Shown one piece after another: positions 7,753-17,470 of a stretch of DNA of 64,000 nucleotides (positions within the stretch are counted from its first letter, which is position 1; each line of letters starts with the position of its first letter). This DNA is from Hungatella sp. Lineage in GTDB: Bacteria; Bacillota; Clostridia; Lachnospirales; Lachnospiraceae. The notes beneath the pieces were generated by a model. The model saw nothing but the letters and a program-made list of their open reading frames with translations. It was not told the DNA's origin and searched no databases. A program made the position numbers and the translations under genes. The DNA is taken from contig JAAWBS010000057.1 of the NCBI GenBank assembly GCA_022792815.1, positions 53,004 to 117,003 of the forward strand, given 5' to 3'.

Positions 7753-8577
7753 GTGGAAAATAATATAGTGATTAAAAACGATATAACAAACACCTTAAAA
7801 GACCAGAAAATTATGATTTATGGCACAGGCCATGTAGCGATGAAATTCTATAAAGGGTTGGCAATAAGAGGATTAGAAGGAAATGTTCTGTGTTTTATAG
7901 TGAGTAAAAAACAAAGTGAAAAGGCAGATATAAATGGAATACCAGTCAAAGCCATAGAAGAAATAAGTCTGGATGAGAAGTCGATAATTTGCTTGGCAGT
8001 GCATGAGGTCTTAAAGGCACAAATAGAAGCTACGGTGAAAAAACATGGAATAGGTAACTATATTTGGATTTATCCATATTTATTTGAACTGGTTTTGGGA
8101 CCGCCATTGAAACGCAATATTGAAGTTCCCCTAACAAAAATATTGAAGAGATGTGATGATTATAGGATTGCCATAAGGTATCTGGCTATAGAGAATTATT
8201 TTGGCAAAAATAGTATTGGATTTAGAATTTATGAAAAAGCCCAGGCTGCATATTGCGGAGAAAAAACCGCAAGAAAGCGTACAGAGAAGTTTTGTGAGTT
8301 GATTGATAATTGGCAGATAAATGGTTATGATTCTGGAAAAGTAATTATGATTGATGACAATTATGAGATCTTAGATGGGACACATAGAGTAGCGGTAGCC
8401 CAATATTTTGGCGATAAAGTAATAAAATGTGATGTTTTTAAAAATTCGCCAGTTTTTGTGGAATGGACAGGTGAAACTGCGCTAATGTCAAGAAAAACCA
8501 TTTGGGATTTAGCGCTTACAAATGAGGAAATAAAAGCTATAGAGAATATTTATCAATTTATTAAGGAGAAGAGATAA
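7753..8577 (+). CDS. Rossmann module plus ParB-like domain protein
   Basis: A 274-residue protein. Residues about 18-110 are the recurring Rossmann-like module of this locus (MIYGTGHVAMKFYKGL, then a beta strand near residue 45 and LAVHEVLKAQI). The C-terminal part has IDDNYEILDGTHRVAVAQYFG, resembling the ParB/sulfiredoxin-like fold motif where an Asp-Gly-x-His/Asn-Arg loop binds nucleotide. ParB-like domains are known to include CTP- or ATP-using enzymes, so a kinase or nucleotide-dependent role in glycan precursor chemistry is conceivable but unproven. GTG start at 7753 after AGGGACAGGA. Not recognised as any named family. Confidence 0.65.
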   Translation: MENNIVIKNDITNTLKDQKIMIYGTGHVAMKFYKGLAIRGLEGNVLCFIVSKKQSEKADINGIPVKAIEEISLDEKSIICLAVHEVLKAQIEATVKKHGIGNYIWIYPYLFELVLGPPLKRNIEVPLTKILKRCDDYRIAIRYLAIENYFGKNSIGFRIYEKAQAAYCGEKTARKRTEKFCELIDNWQINGYDSGKVIMIDDNYEILDGTHRVAVAQYFGDKVIKCDVFKNSPVFVEWTGETALMSRKTIWDLALTNEEIKAIENIYQFIKEKR

Positions 8578-10203
8578 ATGCATACTAGTCTACCAGAGAG
8601 TAAAGAGGTGTCTGTAAGTGTTATCGTCCCTGTTTATAATGTCTATGAATGGCTAGATACCTGCTTAGATTCTATAATAAACCAGACCTTTACAGATTTT
8701 GAGGTATTGTTGATTAACGATGGGTCAACGGATGGTTCTTTTGATAAATGCCATGAGTGGGGAAAAAGAGATAATCGGATAAAAGTAATATCAAAGAAAA
8801 ACGAGGGCCCTTCTATAGCGAGAAATTACGGGATTGAGCATGCCAAAGGGAAATATCTGGTTTTTATAGATGCTGATGACTGGGTTGATAGTACGTATCT
8901 TCAAAAGTTATATGACGCAGTAACTGTAGGCAATGCTTCCATAGCAGAGTGCGATGTATATAGATTTAATAATGAGGCACAAGAAAAAACGTATCGCTGT
9001 TGTTCTGGAAGTATGGGATTAAAATATACTTTGGAAGAACATATGAAGTATGGTTATACAGCAATTTGGAAATGTATGATTAAGAGATCACTTTTAATTA
9101 AATATAACATAAGGTTTCCTGACTGTCACAGTGAAGCAAGGGCAGTTTATCCATTGATACTTGCGGTAAGCGGAAAAGTGGAAAATGTAAACGAGGGCCT
9201 TTATTATTATCGAAAGTTTCGTTCAGGCTCTCTTTCTGAAAGTCCGCGTATTAATAATGGGGATGAAGATGCAATAGGTCTTCTGGCATTTGACCACTTG
9301 ATCAGAGGATTTGAAGTGTGTGGCCTTTATAAGCAGTATGAAAGATTATTGGAAGAGATAATAAAGTATAAACTGTCCGATTTGTTAGCTGGATTATTTT
9401 ATCGAAGAAGCGGTGAGGCATACTCTTGCTTGGCAGAAAGGTATTATAGATATGTTATAGAGAAATTTCCGAATTCAGATAGCTTTTATTATATTACCGT
9501 GGGCGGATATAATTTGAATCGCATTTTGGCACATATGAATGTATTGCATAATCCGTATACTAGATTTAATTTTTCAAGTGTTATCAGTTTGATGCATCCG
9601 ATCCCCAAAACAGTAAAATTAATTCATAGCAATAAATATAGAGAGATTATGATTAAACGAGATATCGAATCTTCCTTTTGGAATATTATTTTGCATCATC
9701 CTGTAAAATATATTTTTATGGATTTTATTGAGGAGAGATTTGATATATTAAAATATGCAGATGGATATATTACGAAAAGCGATGCATTAGATGGGGCTGA
9801 TATAGATTTAAAACAATATCAACTTTTAAAAAGGAATTCCTTGGAATGTACTAAATTATGGAAAGATAGTGTGAGAAAATTTATAGAAAAAGTTAATGCT
9901 TTGATTCCTGAGTGTAAAGTTGTAATTGTGCAGAACTATTTAAGCGAAGAAGTTGGAGATGCGTATCAAAAAGAATATTTTAAAAATATTGATGAAATCC
10001 GAAATACAAATAGAATACTGAAGCAATATTACAATTGGGTTTCTCAACATTTTAAAGAGGTTATTTTAATTGATTTTGAGGCCTGTAAGTTCTATTATAC
10101 AGATAAGAAATATGAATATGGAGCAATACCATCTCATTTAAATGAAATTGCAAATCGCCAAATAGCAAAGAAAATAGAAGGGGTATTAAATTATGATAAT
10201 TAA
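8578..10203 (+). CDS. GT2 glycosyltransferase with C-terminal DUF6270/SGNH-like domain
   Basis: A 541-residue fusion. Residues about 10-240 are a GT-A family 2 glycosyltransferase: VSVIVPVYNVYEWL, LLINDGSTDGSF and the DADD metal motif. Residues about 355-540 resemble DUF6270, an SGNH-hydrolase-like family: KRDIESSFWNIIL, IFMDFIEERFD, a late Asp, and IPSHLNE giving the terminal His. The second domain may act as an esterase or acetyl-transfer partner modifying the sugar just added; that is inferred. ATG follows directly on the previous stop (TAAATG), with AAGGAGAAGAG upstream. It is one of the few transferases here without the Rossmann module. Confidence 0.75.
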   Translation: MHTSLPESKEVSVSVIVPVYNVYEWLDTCLDSIINQTFTDFEVLLINDGSTDGSFDKCHEWGKRDNRIKVISKKNEGPSIARNYGIEHAKGKYLVFIDADDWVDSTYLQKLYDAVTVGNASIAECDVYRFNNEAQEKTYRCCSGSMGLKYTLEEHMKYGYTAIWKCMIKRSLLIKYNIRFPDCHSEARAVYPLILAVSGKVENVNEGLYYYRKFRSGSLSESPRINNGDEDAIGLLAFDHLIRGFEVCGLYKQYERLLEEIIKYKLSDLLAGLFYRRSGEAYSCLAERYYRYVIEKFPNSDSFYYITVGGYNLNRILAHMNVLHNPYTRFNFSSVISLMHPIPKTVKLIHSNKYREIMIKRDIESSFWNIILHHPVKYIFMDFIEERFDILKYADGYITKSDALDGADIDLKQYQLLKRNSLECTKLWKDSVRKFIEKVNALIPECKVVIVQNYLSEEVGDAYQKEYFKNIDEIRNTNRILKQYYNWVSQHFKEVILIDFEACKFYYTDKKYEYGAIPSHLNEIANRQIAKKIEGVLNYDN

Positions 10204-11266
10204 TTTGAACACTTTAAATAGAATATATAGTATGTTGGGGGATGATATATCCAAAGAAATATTTAAAAATCGTATTATGATGTCTGTTTCTAATAATGAA
10301 ATAAAATGGGAACGTGGTAACGTTATGACCAATAGAAGAATTAAAGAATTTATAGCTATAATGGAAGAACAGGCGAAGAATAGAGATATTGTTATATTTG
10401 GAGGAGGGAAAAGAGGAAAAGATTTATATCAGATCATAAATAATATTCCATGGAAATATTTTATAGATACTAATCCTGTGGAGAAGAAAATAGGTACAAT
10501 TCCAGTTATTGCATATGAAAATTTCGTGAAAAATTATCACGGGGAATGTATCGTTATTTCTTCTAGGATATATCGCAAAGAGATGGAACGGCAGTTGCGC
10601 AGAGACGGAATTACGGATAATATATTTAATTTTGGAAATATATTGGAAAACATGATACAAGATCAATATTTTGATTTAGAGATTATGCGGCCAATATCCA
10701 AGAACGAAGTTTTTGTAGATGTGGGATGCTACGATGGAATGAGTTCCTTGAATTTCGGAAAATGGTGTAAAAGAGATTTTACTGTATATGCATTTGAACC
10801 ACAAAAAGAAAATTTTTCTTTATGCAAGTCTACTTTGGAAAATAATAATATTTCATATAAATTAATACAGAAAGGTGCCTGGAGTGAGGAAACTACGCTA
10901 AAGTTTAAAATTAGTATGGGAATGGCTTCACAACTCTATGGGAAGGATGAGATAGAGGTTGATGTAACAAGGATAGATAAAATATTGGCTAATGAAAAAG
11001 TCACATTTATTAAAATGGATATTGAGGGAGCTGAGTTGGAGGCATTAATTGGTGCTCAAAATGTAATTTCTAATAATAAACCAATTTTAGCAATTAGCGT
11101 CTATCATAGATTTGAAGATATATTTTCAATACCAGAACTTATATTGAAGTATAATCCGGAATATCAATTCTATTTAAGACACTATTCTATCCGTAGCAGC
11201 GAAACCGTGCTGTATGCTTTGCCGGAAGCAGGAATAAAAGGTAAGAATAGCAGGGGCGCTTTATGA
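10193..11266 (+). CDS. FkbM-family methyltransferase with N-terminal Rossmann module
   Basis: A 357-residue protein. After a helical leader, residues about 64-150 are the locus-wide module (IVIFGGGKRGKDLYQII, then KYFIDTNPVEKKIGTIPV). Residues about 165-340 form an FkbM-type SAM-dependent methyltransferase: FVDVGCYDGMSSLNFG (SAM motif I), YAFEPQ (motif II) and FIKMDIEGAELEAL. FkbM enzymes commonly O-methylate sugars. The gene overlaps the previous stop by 11 bases and the next start by 4, so it is translated as part of an operon. AAGGGG lies 8 bases before the start. Confidence 0.85.
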   Translation: MIINLNTLNRIYSMLGDDISKEIFKNRIMMSVSNNEIKWERGNVMTNRRIKEFIAIMEEQAKNRDIVIFGGGKRGKDLYQIINNIPWKYFIDTNPVEKKIGTIPVIAYENFVKNYHGECIVISSRIYRKEMERQLRRDGITDNIFNFGNILENMIQDQYFDLEIMRPISKNEVFVDVGCYDGMSSLNFGKWCKRDFTVYAFEPQKENFSLCKSTLENNNISYKLIQKGAWSEETTLKFKISMGMASQLYGKDEIEVDVTRIDKILANEKVTFIKMDIEGAELEALIGAQNVISNNKPILAISVYHRFEDIFSIPELILKYNPEYQFYLRHYSIRSSETVLYALPEAGIKGKNSRGAL

Positions 11267-13110
11267 CAAACATTTTGGATCAGAAAATTTGTGTGTGGGG
11301 TACAGGGAAGTTTGGAGAGATATTGATAAAGCAACTATACGACTATGAGCCCATATGCAGATATGGACTTAAAATGAATTTGTTTGAGAATATTAAGTAT
11401 TTTGTAGATAATAATCTTGAAAGAAGTCAATTTTATGGAAAACCAGTAAAACAACCTAAGGATTTATATGAAGATTGTATAGATCTATGTATTATTGCTG
11501 TTTTAAATAATGCGGAAATATGTGCGGATTTAGAATTGCATGGATTCAGAAGAGAGACAGGATATATGTCATCTGATAAGTGGATGAATATATGTAAAAA
11601 AGAAATTGTAAGTCGAAGAAGAGAAATATTTATCAATTATGGGTTGGATTTTATGGTGAATACAAAAGAACTCGAATTGATTGAACTTATTGGAATGGTA
11701 CAGCGGAATTTTGATAATCTAAACAATATGGGAGGAAAGGAAGATAGGATAATCAGATATGTTATTTTTTCTGTTCTTATAGATAGTTGGAAAGACCAGG
11801 GAAGTCAAAATGATAATTTTAAATTAATTTGTGAAAGTTTCGAGACTGTCTTTGTGGTTTCAGCCTTTGCGTGGTATTTCGGCAATGATATTTCTGAGAT
11901 ATCAGAGTGGTTTTCAAAATACATTAAAGTTGATTCGAAAAATTGGAAAAGAAAGCCGACTATAGGGATTGTAATTGATGATTATTATGGAGGAGGTGTA
12001 GAAAAGGTTATTTCATTGTTGTTGCCACTCTATGTAAATAAATGTCATAAAGTTGTACTCATTAGTAGCAGCAATGAACCGGATAAAGAGTATGGTTGTC
12101 CTGAGGAAGTGATTCGCTTTAACGTGACAGCTAGAACTGGAAATGAGGGAGAAGAGCGATTACGGCAGCTATCAGAGTGTGTGATAAAGAATAAAATAGA
12201 TATTATGTGTTTTCACACAGGATATACCTATATTTCAACTTTCTATGAGATATTGTTATTAAAGCTTTTAAAGACGGCGGTATTAATAGAAATACATAGC
12301 GCGTTTCTTCCAGTAATACGATCAAAAAAGAGTGTTTCAAAATATTATTCCTACATGTATCGCTTTGCGGACAAGACCATTGTACTTTCACAGGCGGATA
12401 AAGTTTTTTGGGAAAACCTTGGGTGTAATTGTGAATATATACAAAATCCAATAGAAATTAAAGCTAGGCCTAATATAAGACATGAAAGCAGAGGTAACAT
12501 TTTGTGGGTGGGACGACTTGTAGAAGTTCCTAAAAATGTTTTTGATATAGTGCCTATTATGTTTGAGGTTGTTAAACAGATACCAGATGTAAAACTGCAA
12601 GTAGTAGGCCTTGTAGCCAGCCAGTGGAATTATAATCGTTTGGTTGAATTAATAAAAAGAAATAATCTTGAAAAGAATATAGAGTTATGTGGATATAATT
12701 CGAATATTGATAGTTTCTATCAACAGGCAGATGTTATCTTGATGACTTCATCAAGTGAAAGCTTCTGTAATGTAATTATGGAGGGCCAGAGTTGGGGAGT
12801 CCCAATTGTGATGTATGAATTGCCGTGGCTGGAATTGCTGAGATCAGGAAAAGGATTTATAGCGGTAAAGCAACGGGATGTAAAGGCGGCGGCGGACGCT
12901 TTGATCAAATTGTTGTCAGATGATGAGAGAAGAAGAAAGATGTCATTGGAAGCCATAGAAAATATTAAACACTTTAGAGAATATGACGTATATAGTGACT
13001 GGGAAAAGGTGTTTGATGGAATTGCGAATGGCAATGGTAAAAAAGAGTTTCAAAATCCAGAATTCAAAATCATAGAGGAGATGTTATTAGGAGCTGTTTA
13101 TGATGAATAG
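11263..13110 (+). CDS. GT4 glycosyltransferase with N-terminal Rossmann module
   Basis: A 615-residue protein. Residues about 8-95 carry the recurring module (KICVWGTGKFGEILIKQL, YFVDNNLERSQFYGKPV). A helical middle region (about 110-225) is followed by a GT-B glycosyltransferase of family 4: GIVIDDYYGGGVEKV near the acceptor site, then ILWVGRLVEVPKN and SSSESFCNVIMEGQSWGVPIV, which contain the E-x7-E-like nucleotide-sugar site. The ATG overlaps the previous stop (ATGA). It adds a sugar from an activated donor to the growing repeat unit; donor unknown. Confidence 0.85.
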   Translation: MTNILDQKICVWGTGKFGEILIKQLYDYEPICRYGLKMNLFENIKYFVDNNLERSQFYGKPVKQPKDLYEDCIDLCIIAVLNNAEICADLELHGFRRETGYMSSDKWMNICKKEIVSRRREIFINYGLDFMVNTKELELIELIGMVQRNFDNLNNMGGKEDRIIRYVIFSVLIDSWKDQGSQNDNFKLICESFETVFVVSAFAWYFGNDISEISEWFSKYIKVDSKNWKRKPTIGIVIDDYYGGGVEKVISLLLPLYVNKCHKVVLISSSNEPDKEYGCPEEVIRFNVTARTGNEGEERLRQLSECVIKNKIDIMCFHTGYTYISTFYEILLLKLLKTAVLIEIHSAFLPVIRSKKSVSKYYSYMYRFADKTIVLSQADKVFWENLGCNCEYIQNPIEIKARPNIRHESRGNILWVGRLVEVPKNVFDIVPIMFEVVKQIPDVKLQVVGLVASQWNYNRLVELIKRNNLEKNIELCGYNSNIDSFYQQADVILMTSSSESFCNVIMEGQSWGVPIVMYELPWLELLRSGKGFIAVKQRDVKAAADALIKLLSDDERRRKMSLEAIENIKHFREYDVYSDWEKVFDGIANGNGKKEFQNPEFKIIEEMLLGAVYDE

Positions 13111-13157
13111 TCTATTTGCTAAATGGGTGAGATTAGCGTATAAGATACGGAGGAAAA

Positions 13158-14696
13158 ATGGAAAAGATAAAAGCAATTGCAATGTACTTACCTCAATTTC
13201 ACCGAACGCCGGAGAATGATCAGTGGTGGGGAGAGGGGTTTACCGAATGGACAGCTGTAAAAGCAGGGATTCCGCTTTTTGAGGGACATATACAGCCCAA
13301 AAGACCATTGGGAGAGAATTATTATAATTTACTTGAGAAAAGCACTATGGAACAACAGAGCTTTTTAATGCATAAATATGGTGTAGACGGGCTTTGCTTT
13401 TATCATTATTACTTTAAAGACGGGAAGAAGATATTAGAAAGACCGGCAGAAAGCTTATTACAATGGCAGGATATTGACATGCCGTTCTGCTTTTGCTGGG
13501 CAAATGAAAGCTGGGCAAGAACATGGAGCAATATTGGAAATAAGAACCCATGGGCAGAAAAATTTGAAAAGAACAATTGCGAAAGTGATATTTTGTTAGA
13601 ACAAAAATATGGACATGAGTTTGAGTGGAAAAAGCACTTTGAATACCTGCTTCCTTTTTTCTGTGATGAAAGATACATATGCAAAGGTGAGAAACCGATT
13701 TTTTTAATATATAAGCCAGAGGAAATATTTTGTTTATATCAGATGACTGAGTTCTGGAGAGACCTGGCTAAGGCAAACGGTATACCAGACTTATACTTTA
13801 TTGGTTTGAATACAATTCATTTAAAAAAGGGGTTGGACGCAATTTTATGGAATGCTCCAGGTATGTTTTGCAATCCGGCTTTATTGGGAAGGGATCTTTC
13901 GCCTAATCGGATAAACGGAATTAAGACCTATTCCTATGATAGAGTTTGGGATAACATATTATCGGCAGAACCAGTAGAAACTTGTAAGACATTTTTTGGC
14001 GCATTTGTAAACTATGACGACTCTCCAAGAAGAGGAAGAAACGCTACAGTTATAAAGGACTTTTCTATCGAGAAGTTCAAGACTTATTTATATCAGCTAT
14101 ATAGAAAAAATGAATCAATTGAAAATGAATTTGTATTTATTAATGCTTGGAATGAGTGGGGCGAAGGCATGTACCTGGAGCCGGATGAAGTTTATGGAGA
14201 ACAATATTTAAAGGTAATAAAAGATGTCAGTGACAAGATTGACAGAGAAAAAATGTGTCAAGAATGGGATTTAAAAAGAATTAACAAAAGAGAAGATGCA
14301 AATAGAGAGCCGAAGCTTCAGACGTTGGATAAGTATAGACTTATTGCAAACTGTTTGGACAAATGGCTGGCACTGAAGGAGAGAGGAATAAATCCGGCCT
14401 CTTATTTGAGGCAGTATAATTACAGTATTGTAGCCGTATATGGTTTTGGTATCCTAGGGCGTCATTTACTATATGATTTAGAGAAAGAGGAAATAGAGAT
14501 TGCATATATTATTGACAGGAGAGTGGAATTAAAACATCCATACATAGAAATAAAAGGGATTGATAGCTCTTTGGAGAATGTTGATGTAGTAGTTGTGACG
14601 GCAATCTCAGAGTTTGATGAAATTTTCGATTTGCTAAAAACCAGAATAAGCTGTCCTATTTTGTCGATACAGGAGTTAATAGATGAAATTGAATAG
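13158..14696 (+). CDS. WbsX-like glycosyltransferase with C-terminal Rossmann module
   Basis: A 512-residue protein. Residues 1 to about 360 match the WbsX/GH99-like family of polysaccharide loci: AMYLPQFHRTPENDQWWG, FTEWTAVK, FCWANESWARTW and NAWNEWGEG, all signature stretches. Members are annotated as lipopolysaccharide biosynthesis transferases although the fold is that of a glycosidase. Residues about 424-512 are the recurring module (IVAVYGFGILGRHLLYDL, AYIIDRR, VDVVVVTAISEFDEI). GGAGG lies just before the ATG. The same family in O-antigen loci acts in the cytoplasm, and no signal peptide is visible here. Confidence 0.85.
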   Translation: MEKIKAIAMYLPQFHRTPENDQWWGEGFTEWTAVKAGIPLFEGHIQPKRPLGENYYNLLEKSTMEQQSFLMHKYGVDGLCFYHYYFKDGKKILERPAESLLQWQDIDMPFCFCWANESWARTWSNIGNKNPWAEKFEKNNCESDILLEQKYGHEFEWKKHFEYLLPFFCDERYICKGEKPIFLIYKPEEIFCLYQMTEFWRDLAKANGIPDLYFIGLNTIHLKKGLDAILWNAPGMFCNPALLGRDLSPNRINGIKTYSYDRVWDNILSAEPVETCKTFFGAFVNYDDSPRRGRNATVIKDFSIEKFKTYLYQLYRKNESIENEFVFINAWNEWGEGMYLEPDEVYGEQYLKVIKDVSDKIDREKMCQEWDLKRINKREDANREPKLQTLDKYRLIANCLDKWLALKERGINPASYLRQYNYSIVAVYGFGILGRHLLYDLEKEEIEIAYIIDRRVELKHPYIEIKGIDSSLENVDVVVVTAISEFDEIFDLLKTRISCPILSIQELIDEIE

Positions 14697-14744
14697 AATA
14701 TTAAAGCTTTAAAGGAGAGTGTAAAAAGGAGGGAATATACATAT

Positions 14745-16040
14745 ATGATTGGTTTAATAAAGAAAATTGCAATTTGTATTCCCACCTATAATAGGCCTGA
14801 GGTGATTTTAGATACGTGTTTAGAAATAATTAAAACTTTGGATGATGATTTATATGACCTATACATATATGATTCCAGTACTGATAATGAAACAGAGATA
14901 ACTTTAAGGGGCATCGAAAAAAATAATTTTTTTTATTTCAGAATTGATTCATCGATTCATTCCAGTAAGAAAGTGTATAATATTTATCAAGATAATAAAA
15001 TCCAAAATAATTATAAATATTTATGGGTATTAGCCGATTATTTATTCTTTAGTAGTAATGTTATAGAGAGTTTAAATAAGAAAATAAATGAAGATTGGGA
15101 TATGATTATGCTGGACTTTTATGATCCAGAAGAGAGGGGAAATAAACAATATAAAGACCCGAATGAAATTTTTTTTGAATATGCATGGTCTATTACACAG
15201 TATGGCATTTTAATTATAAATTGCAATACAGTCCTTAAAAAAGCAGACTGGAACTATTTAGAAGAAAAATACTTAAACGAGGAGTGCCGGAATTTTTCAC
15301 ATATTGCTATGTATTTCGAATTGATGTATCAAATAACAGATTTAAAGTTTTATCACTTTTCCGTATTAAAACGTGATAAATATATATCGAAATATAGAAG
15401 TTTAAGTTCTGACTATTTAGTGGACTATTTACACATCTGGGGTTTTTGTTGGTATCGAAGTATACAAAAATTACCGAATTATTATAAAGATAAAGAGATG
15501 GTGATAAAAAAGGCTTGTATATATGGCAAACAATTGGGCAAACAAAATTTAGCACAACTAAAACTTAAGGGAGTTTTAACTCCAAAACAGTTTTTGCAGT
15601 ATAGTTCTATATGGAAATATGTTTCTACAGTTCACCCGTTACTGGTGTGGGGTATCATAGCTATGCCCAAAAGCATAACCAGATATATCGCAGAATATGG
15701 AGGAATCAAGCAATGGATTTTGGCAGTGATTACAAAAAGACGTCTAAAAAAATTTTGTGGCATGTATAGACATATATATTTATATGGAGCAGGGATAAAT
15801 GCAGAGAGATTGGCCCGGTTCATGGATGAGAATTCTATGATATTTGATGGTTTCGTTGTCTCTAGGCTGGAAAATAATAAAAGATATTTGAAGGGATATG
15901 AAGTAAAAGAAATTTCTCAAATCGGGATGCCGAAAAGCATCGGAATAATACTTGCGCTAAGTAAAACCAATAAGAGGGAAGTAATTCCATTATTAGATAA
16001 ATTAGGATATAAGAATATATTTCAAGATGATATTATTTAA
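14745..16040 (+). CDS. GT2-like glycosyltransferase with C-terminal Rossmann module (paralogue A)
   Basis: A 431-residue protein. The N-terminus (IAICIPTYNRPEVILDTC, YIYDSSTDNETE) is GT-A-like, but the usual DxD is altered to LADY, so the active site may differ. Residues about 343-431 are the module (IYLYGAGINAERLARFM, GIILALSKTNKREV). It is clearly related along its length to the gene at 18266-19558 (shared CIPTYNR, YDSS, SSIHS/PSVHS, KVYNI, YLW, YIWGF/YIWCYCW). AGGAGGG lies about 11 bases before the ATG. Very AT-rich. Probably adds one sugar of the repeat unit. Confidence 0.75.
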   Translation: MIGLIKKIAICIPTYNRPEVILDTCLEIIKTLDDDLYDLYIYDSSTDNETEITLRGIEKNNFFYFRIDSSIHSSKKVYNIYQDNKIQNNYKYLWVLADYLFFSSNVIESLNKKINEDWDMIMLDFYDPEERGNKQYKDPNEIFFEYAWSITQYGILIINCNTVLKKADWNYLEEKYLNEECRNFSHIAMYFELMYQITDLKFYHFSVLKRDKYISKYRSLSSDYLVDYLHIWGFCWYRSIQKLPNYYKDKEMVIKKACIYGKQLGKQNLAQLKLKGVLTPKQFLQYSSIWKYVSTVHPLLVWGIIAMPKSITRYIAEYGGIKQWILAVITKRRLKKFCGMYRHIYLYGAGINAERLARFMDENSMIFDGFVVSRLENNKRYLKGYEVKEISQIGMPKSIGIILALSKTNKREVIPLLDKLGYKNIFQDDII

Positions 16041-16060
16041 TTGAACCATTTGGAGGTAAT

Positions 16061-17431
16061 ATGAAAAAAGTGAGCATAGTTCTCCCGTGTTATAACCATG
16101 AGAAGTATATCGGAGAGGCAATAGAAAGTGTATTACAACAGACATATTCAAATTTTGAGCTTTTTATATTTGATAATGGTTCTACAGATTACTCATGGAA
16201 TATCATTCAGAAATTTGTTGATCCGAGAACCCGAAAAATCCGACTGAATGAAAACAATCTGTTAGAAGTAAAAAGACAATTTATAGAAATGGCATCAGGA
16301 GAGTATTTTGCAATCATGCATTCTGACGATATCTGGATGAAAGAAAAGCTTGAGAAACAGATGCAATTTTTTGATGAAAATAAGGAGGCCCGTGTCTGTT
16401 TTACTTGGTCCAAGTATGTCGATGAATATTTAAATGATATAGAAGGATTGGAAGAATTTTTTTATGAGCATAATAAAACGGAGCAGGAATGGTGGGAAAC
16501 CTTCTTGGAACGTGCTAATCATTTGTCCTGCCCGTCGTTGGTTTGTGAAAGAAATATTTATATTGAGTATTTTGGGAAGCTGTATCCGTATAGGCAAATT
16601 GCGGATTTTTATTGTTGGATGAAGATATTAGAGGAAACTAACCTGTATATCGTGGAAGAAGTTTTGGTAAATCAAAGGGTTCACCATCACGGCGTCAATA
16701 TGAATGAAAGCGCTCATACAACTGAGAATAACAGCAGAGAGCTATTAGAGCTGAAATACATAATGTATAAAATATTCGATGAGATGAAAGACCGGACATT
16801 TCTAAAATATTTTTGTCGTGTCAATGAAAGGTGTCCCTGTTCAACCCATCTCGATATACTATGTCAAAAATTTCTATTTATGGTAAAAAGAAGTCAAAAG
16901 TTTACCTATGAATGCGATAATGTAATACGTTACTATAATACGTATTTTGACTATGAGGAGAATGGACATATATTTTATCAATATTTAAACGATAACTACG
17001 GATTTTCCAGGAATGATTTTTTTGAATACGAAGGAAGAGAAGGAGATTTGGTCAGAAAGTTGAAATCGCGTACTCTCAGATGGGTAAGCTTGGAGAATAC
17101 CGATTTTTCAACAATAAAATATCCAGATTCCATTAGTATATATGGGTGTGGACAGATTGGAAAAATATTTTCTAAAAAGATAAGAGAGTTTTGCCATGTT
17201 GAACAGTTTATTGATATGAGACCTCAGATAGGTGATTATGACGGAATTCCTGTCGTAACGTTAGACATGGCTAAATTAGATAAGAAATCCGTAATTGTGG
17301 TGATTCCATCTTATGACCTAACACAGATTATTGGCCAAATCAAAGAGCAATTTAGTTATATATCTGATAATAATATTATAGGCTTTGAAGCCTTTGTTGA
17401 AAAGGGAAAGATATTAGATATGAAGTTTTAA
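16061..17431 (+). CDS. GT2 glycosyltransferase with C-terminal Rossmann module
   Basis: A 456-residue protein. Residues 1 to about 220 are a classical family-2 glycosyltransferase: VSIVLPCYNHEKYIGEAI, FDNGSTD and HSDDIW carrying the metal-binding Asp pair. A helical linker leads to the module at about 357-456 (SISIYGCGQIGKIFSKKI, FIDMRPQIGDYDGIPVV, VIVVIPSYDLTQII). TTGGAGGTAAT precedes the ATG. Donor and acceptor unknown. Confidence 0.85.
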   Translation: MKKVSIVLPCYNHEKYIGEAIESVLQQTYSNFELFIFDNGSTDYSWNIIQKFVDPRTRKIRLNENNLLEVKRQFIEMASGEYFAIMHSDDIWMKEKLEKQMQFFDENKEARVCFTWSKYVDEYLNDIEGLEEFFYEHNKTEQEWWETFLERANHLSCPSLVCERNIYIEYFGKLYPYRQIADFYCWMKILEETNLYIVEEVLVNQRVHHHGVNMNESAHTTENNSRELLELKYIMYKIFDEMKDRTFLKYFCRVNERCPCSTHLDILCQKFLFMVKRSQKFTYECDNVIRYYNTYFDYEENGHIFYQYLNDNYGFSRNDFFEYEGREGDLVRKLKSRTLRWVSLENTDFSTIKYPDSISIYGCGQIGKIFSKKIREFCHVEQFIDMRPQIGDYDGIPVVTLDMAKLDKKSVIVVIPSYDLTQIIGQIKEQFSYISDNNIIGFEAFVEKGKILDMKF

Positions 17432-17470
17432 AGGCTGTTTTTTATAAATATGAAAGGACTAGAGATAAGT

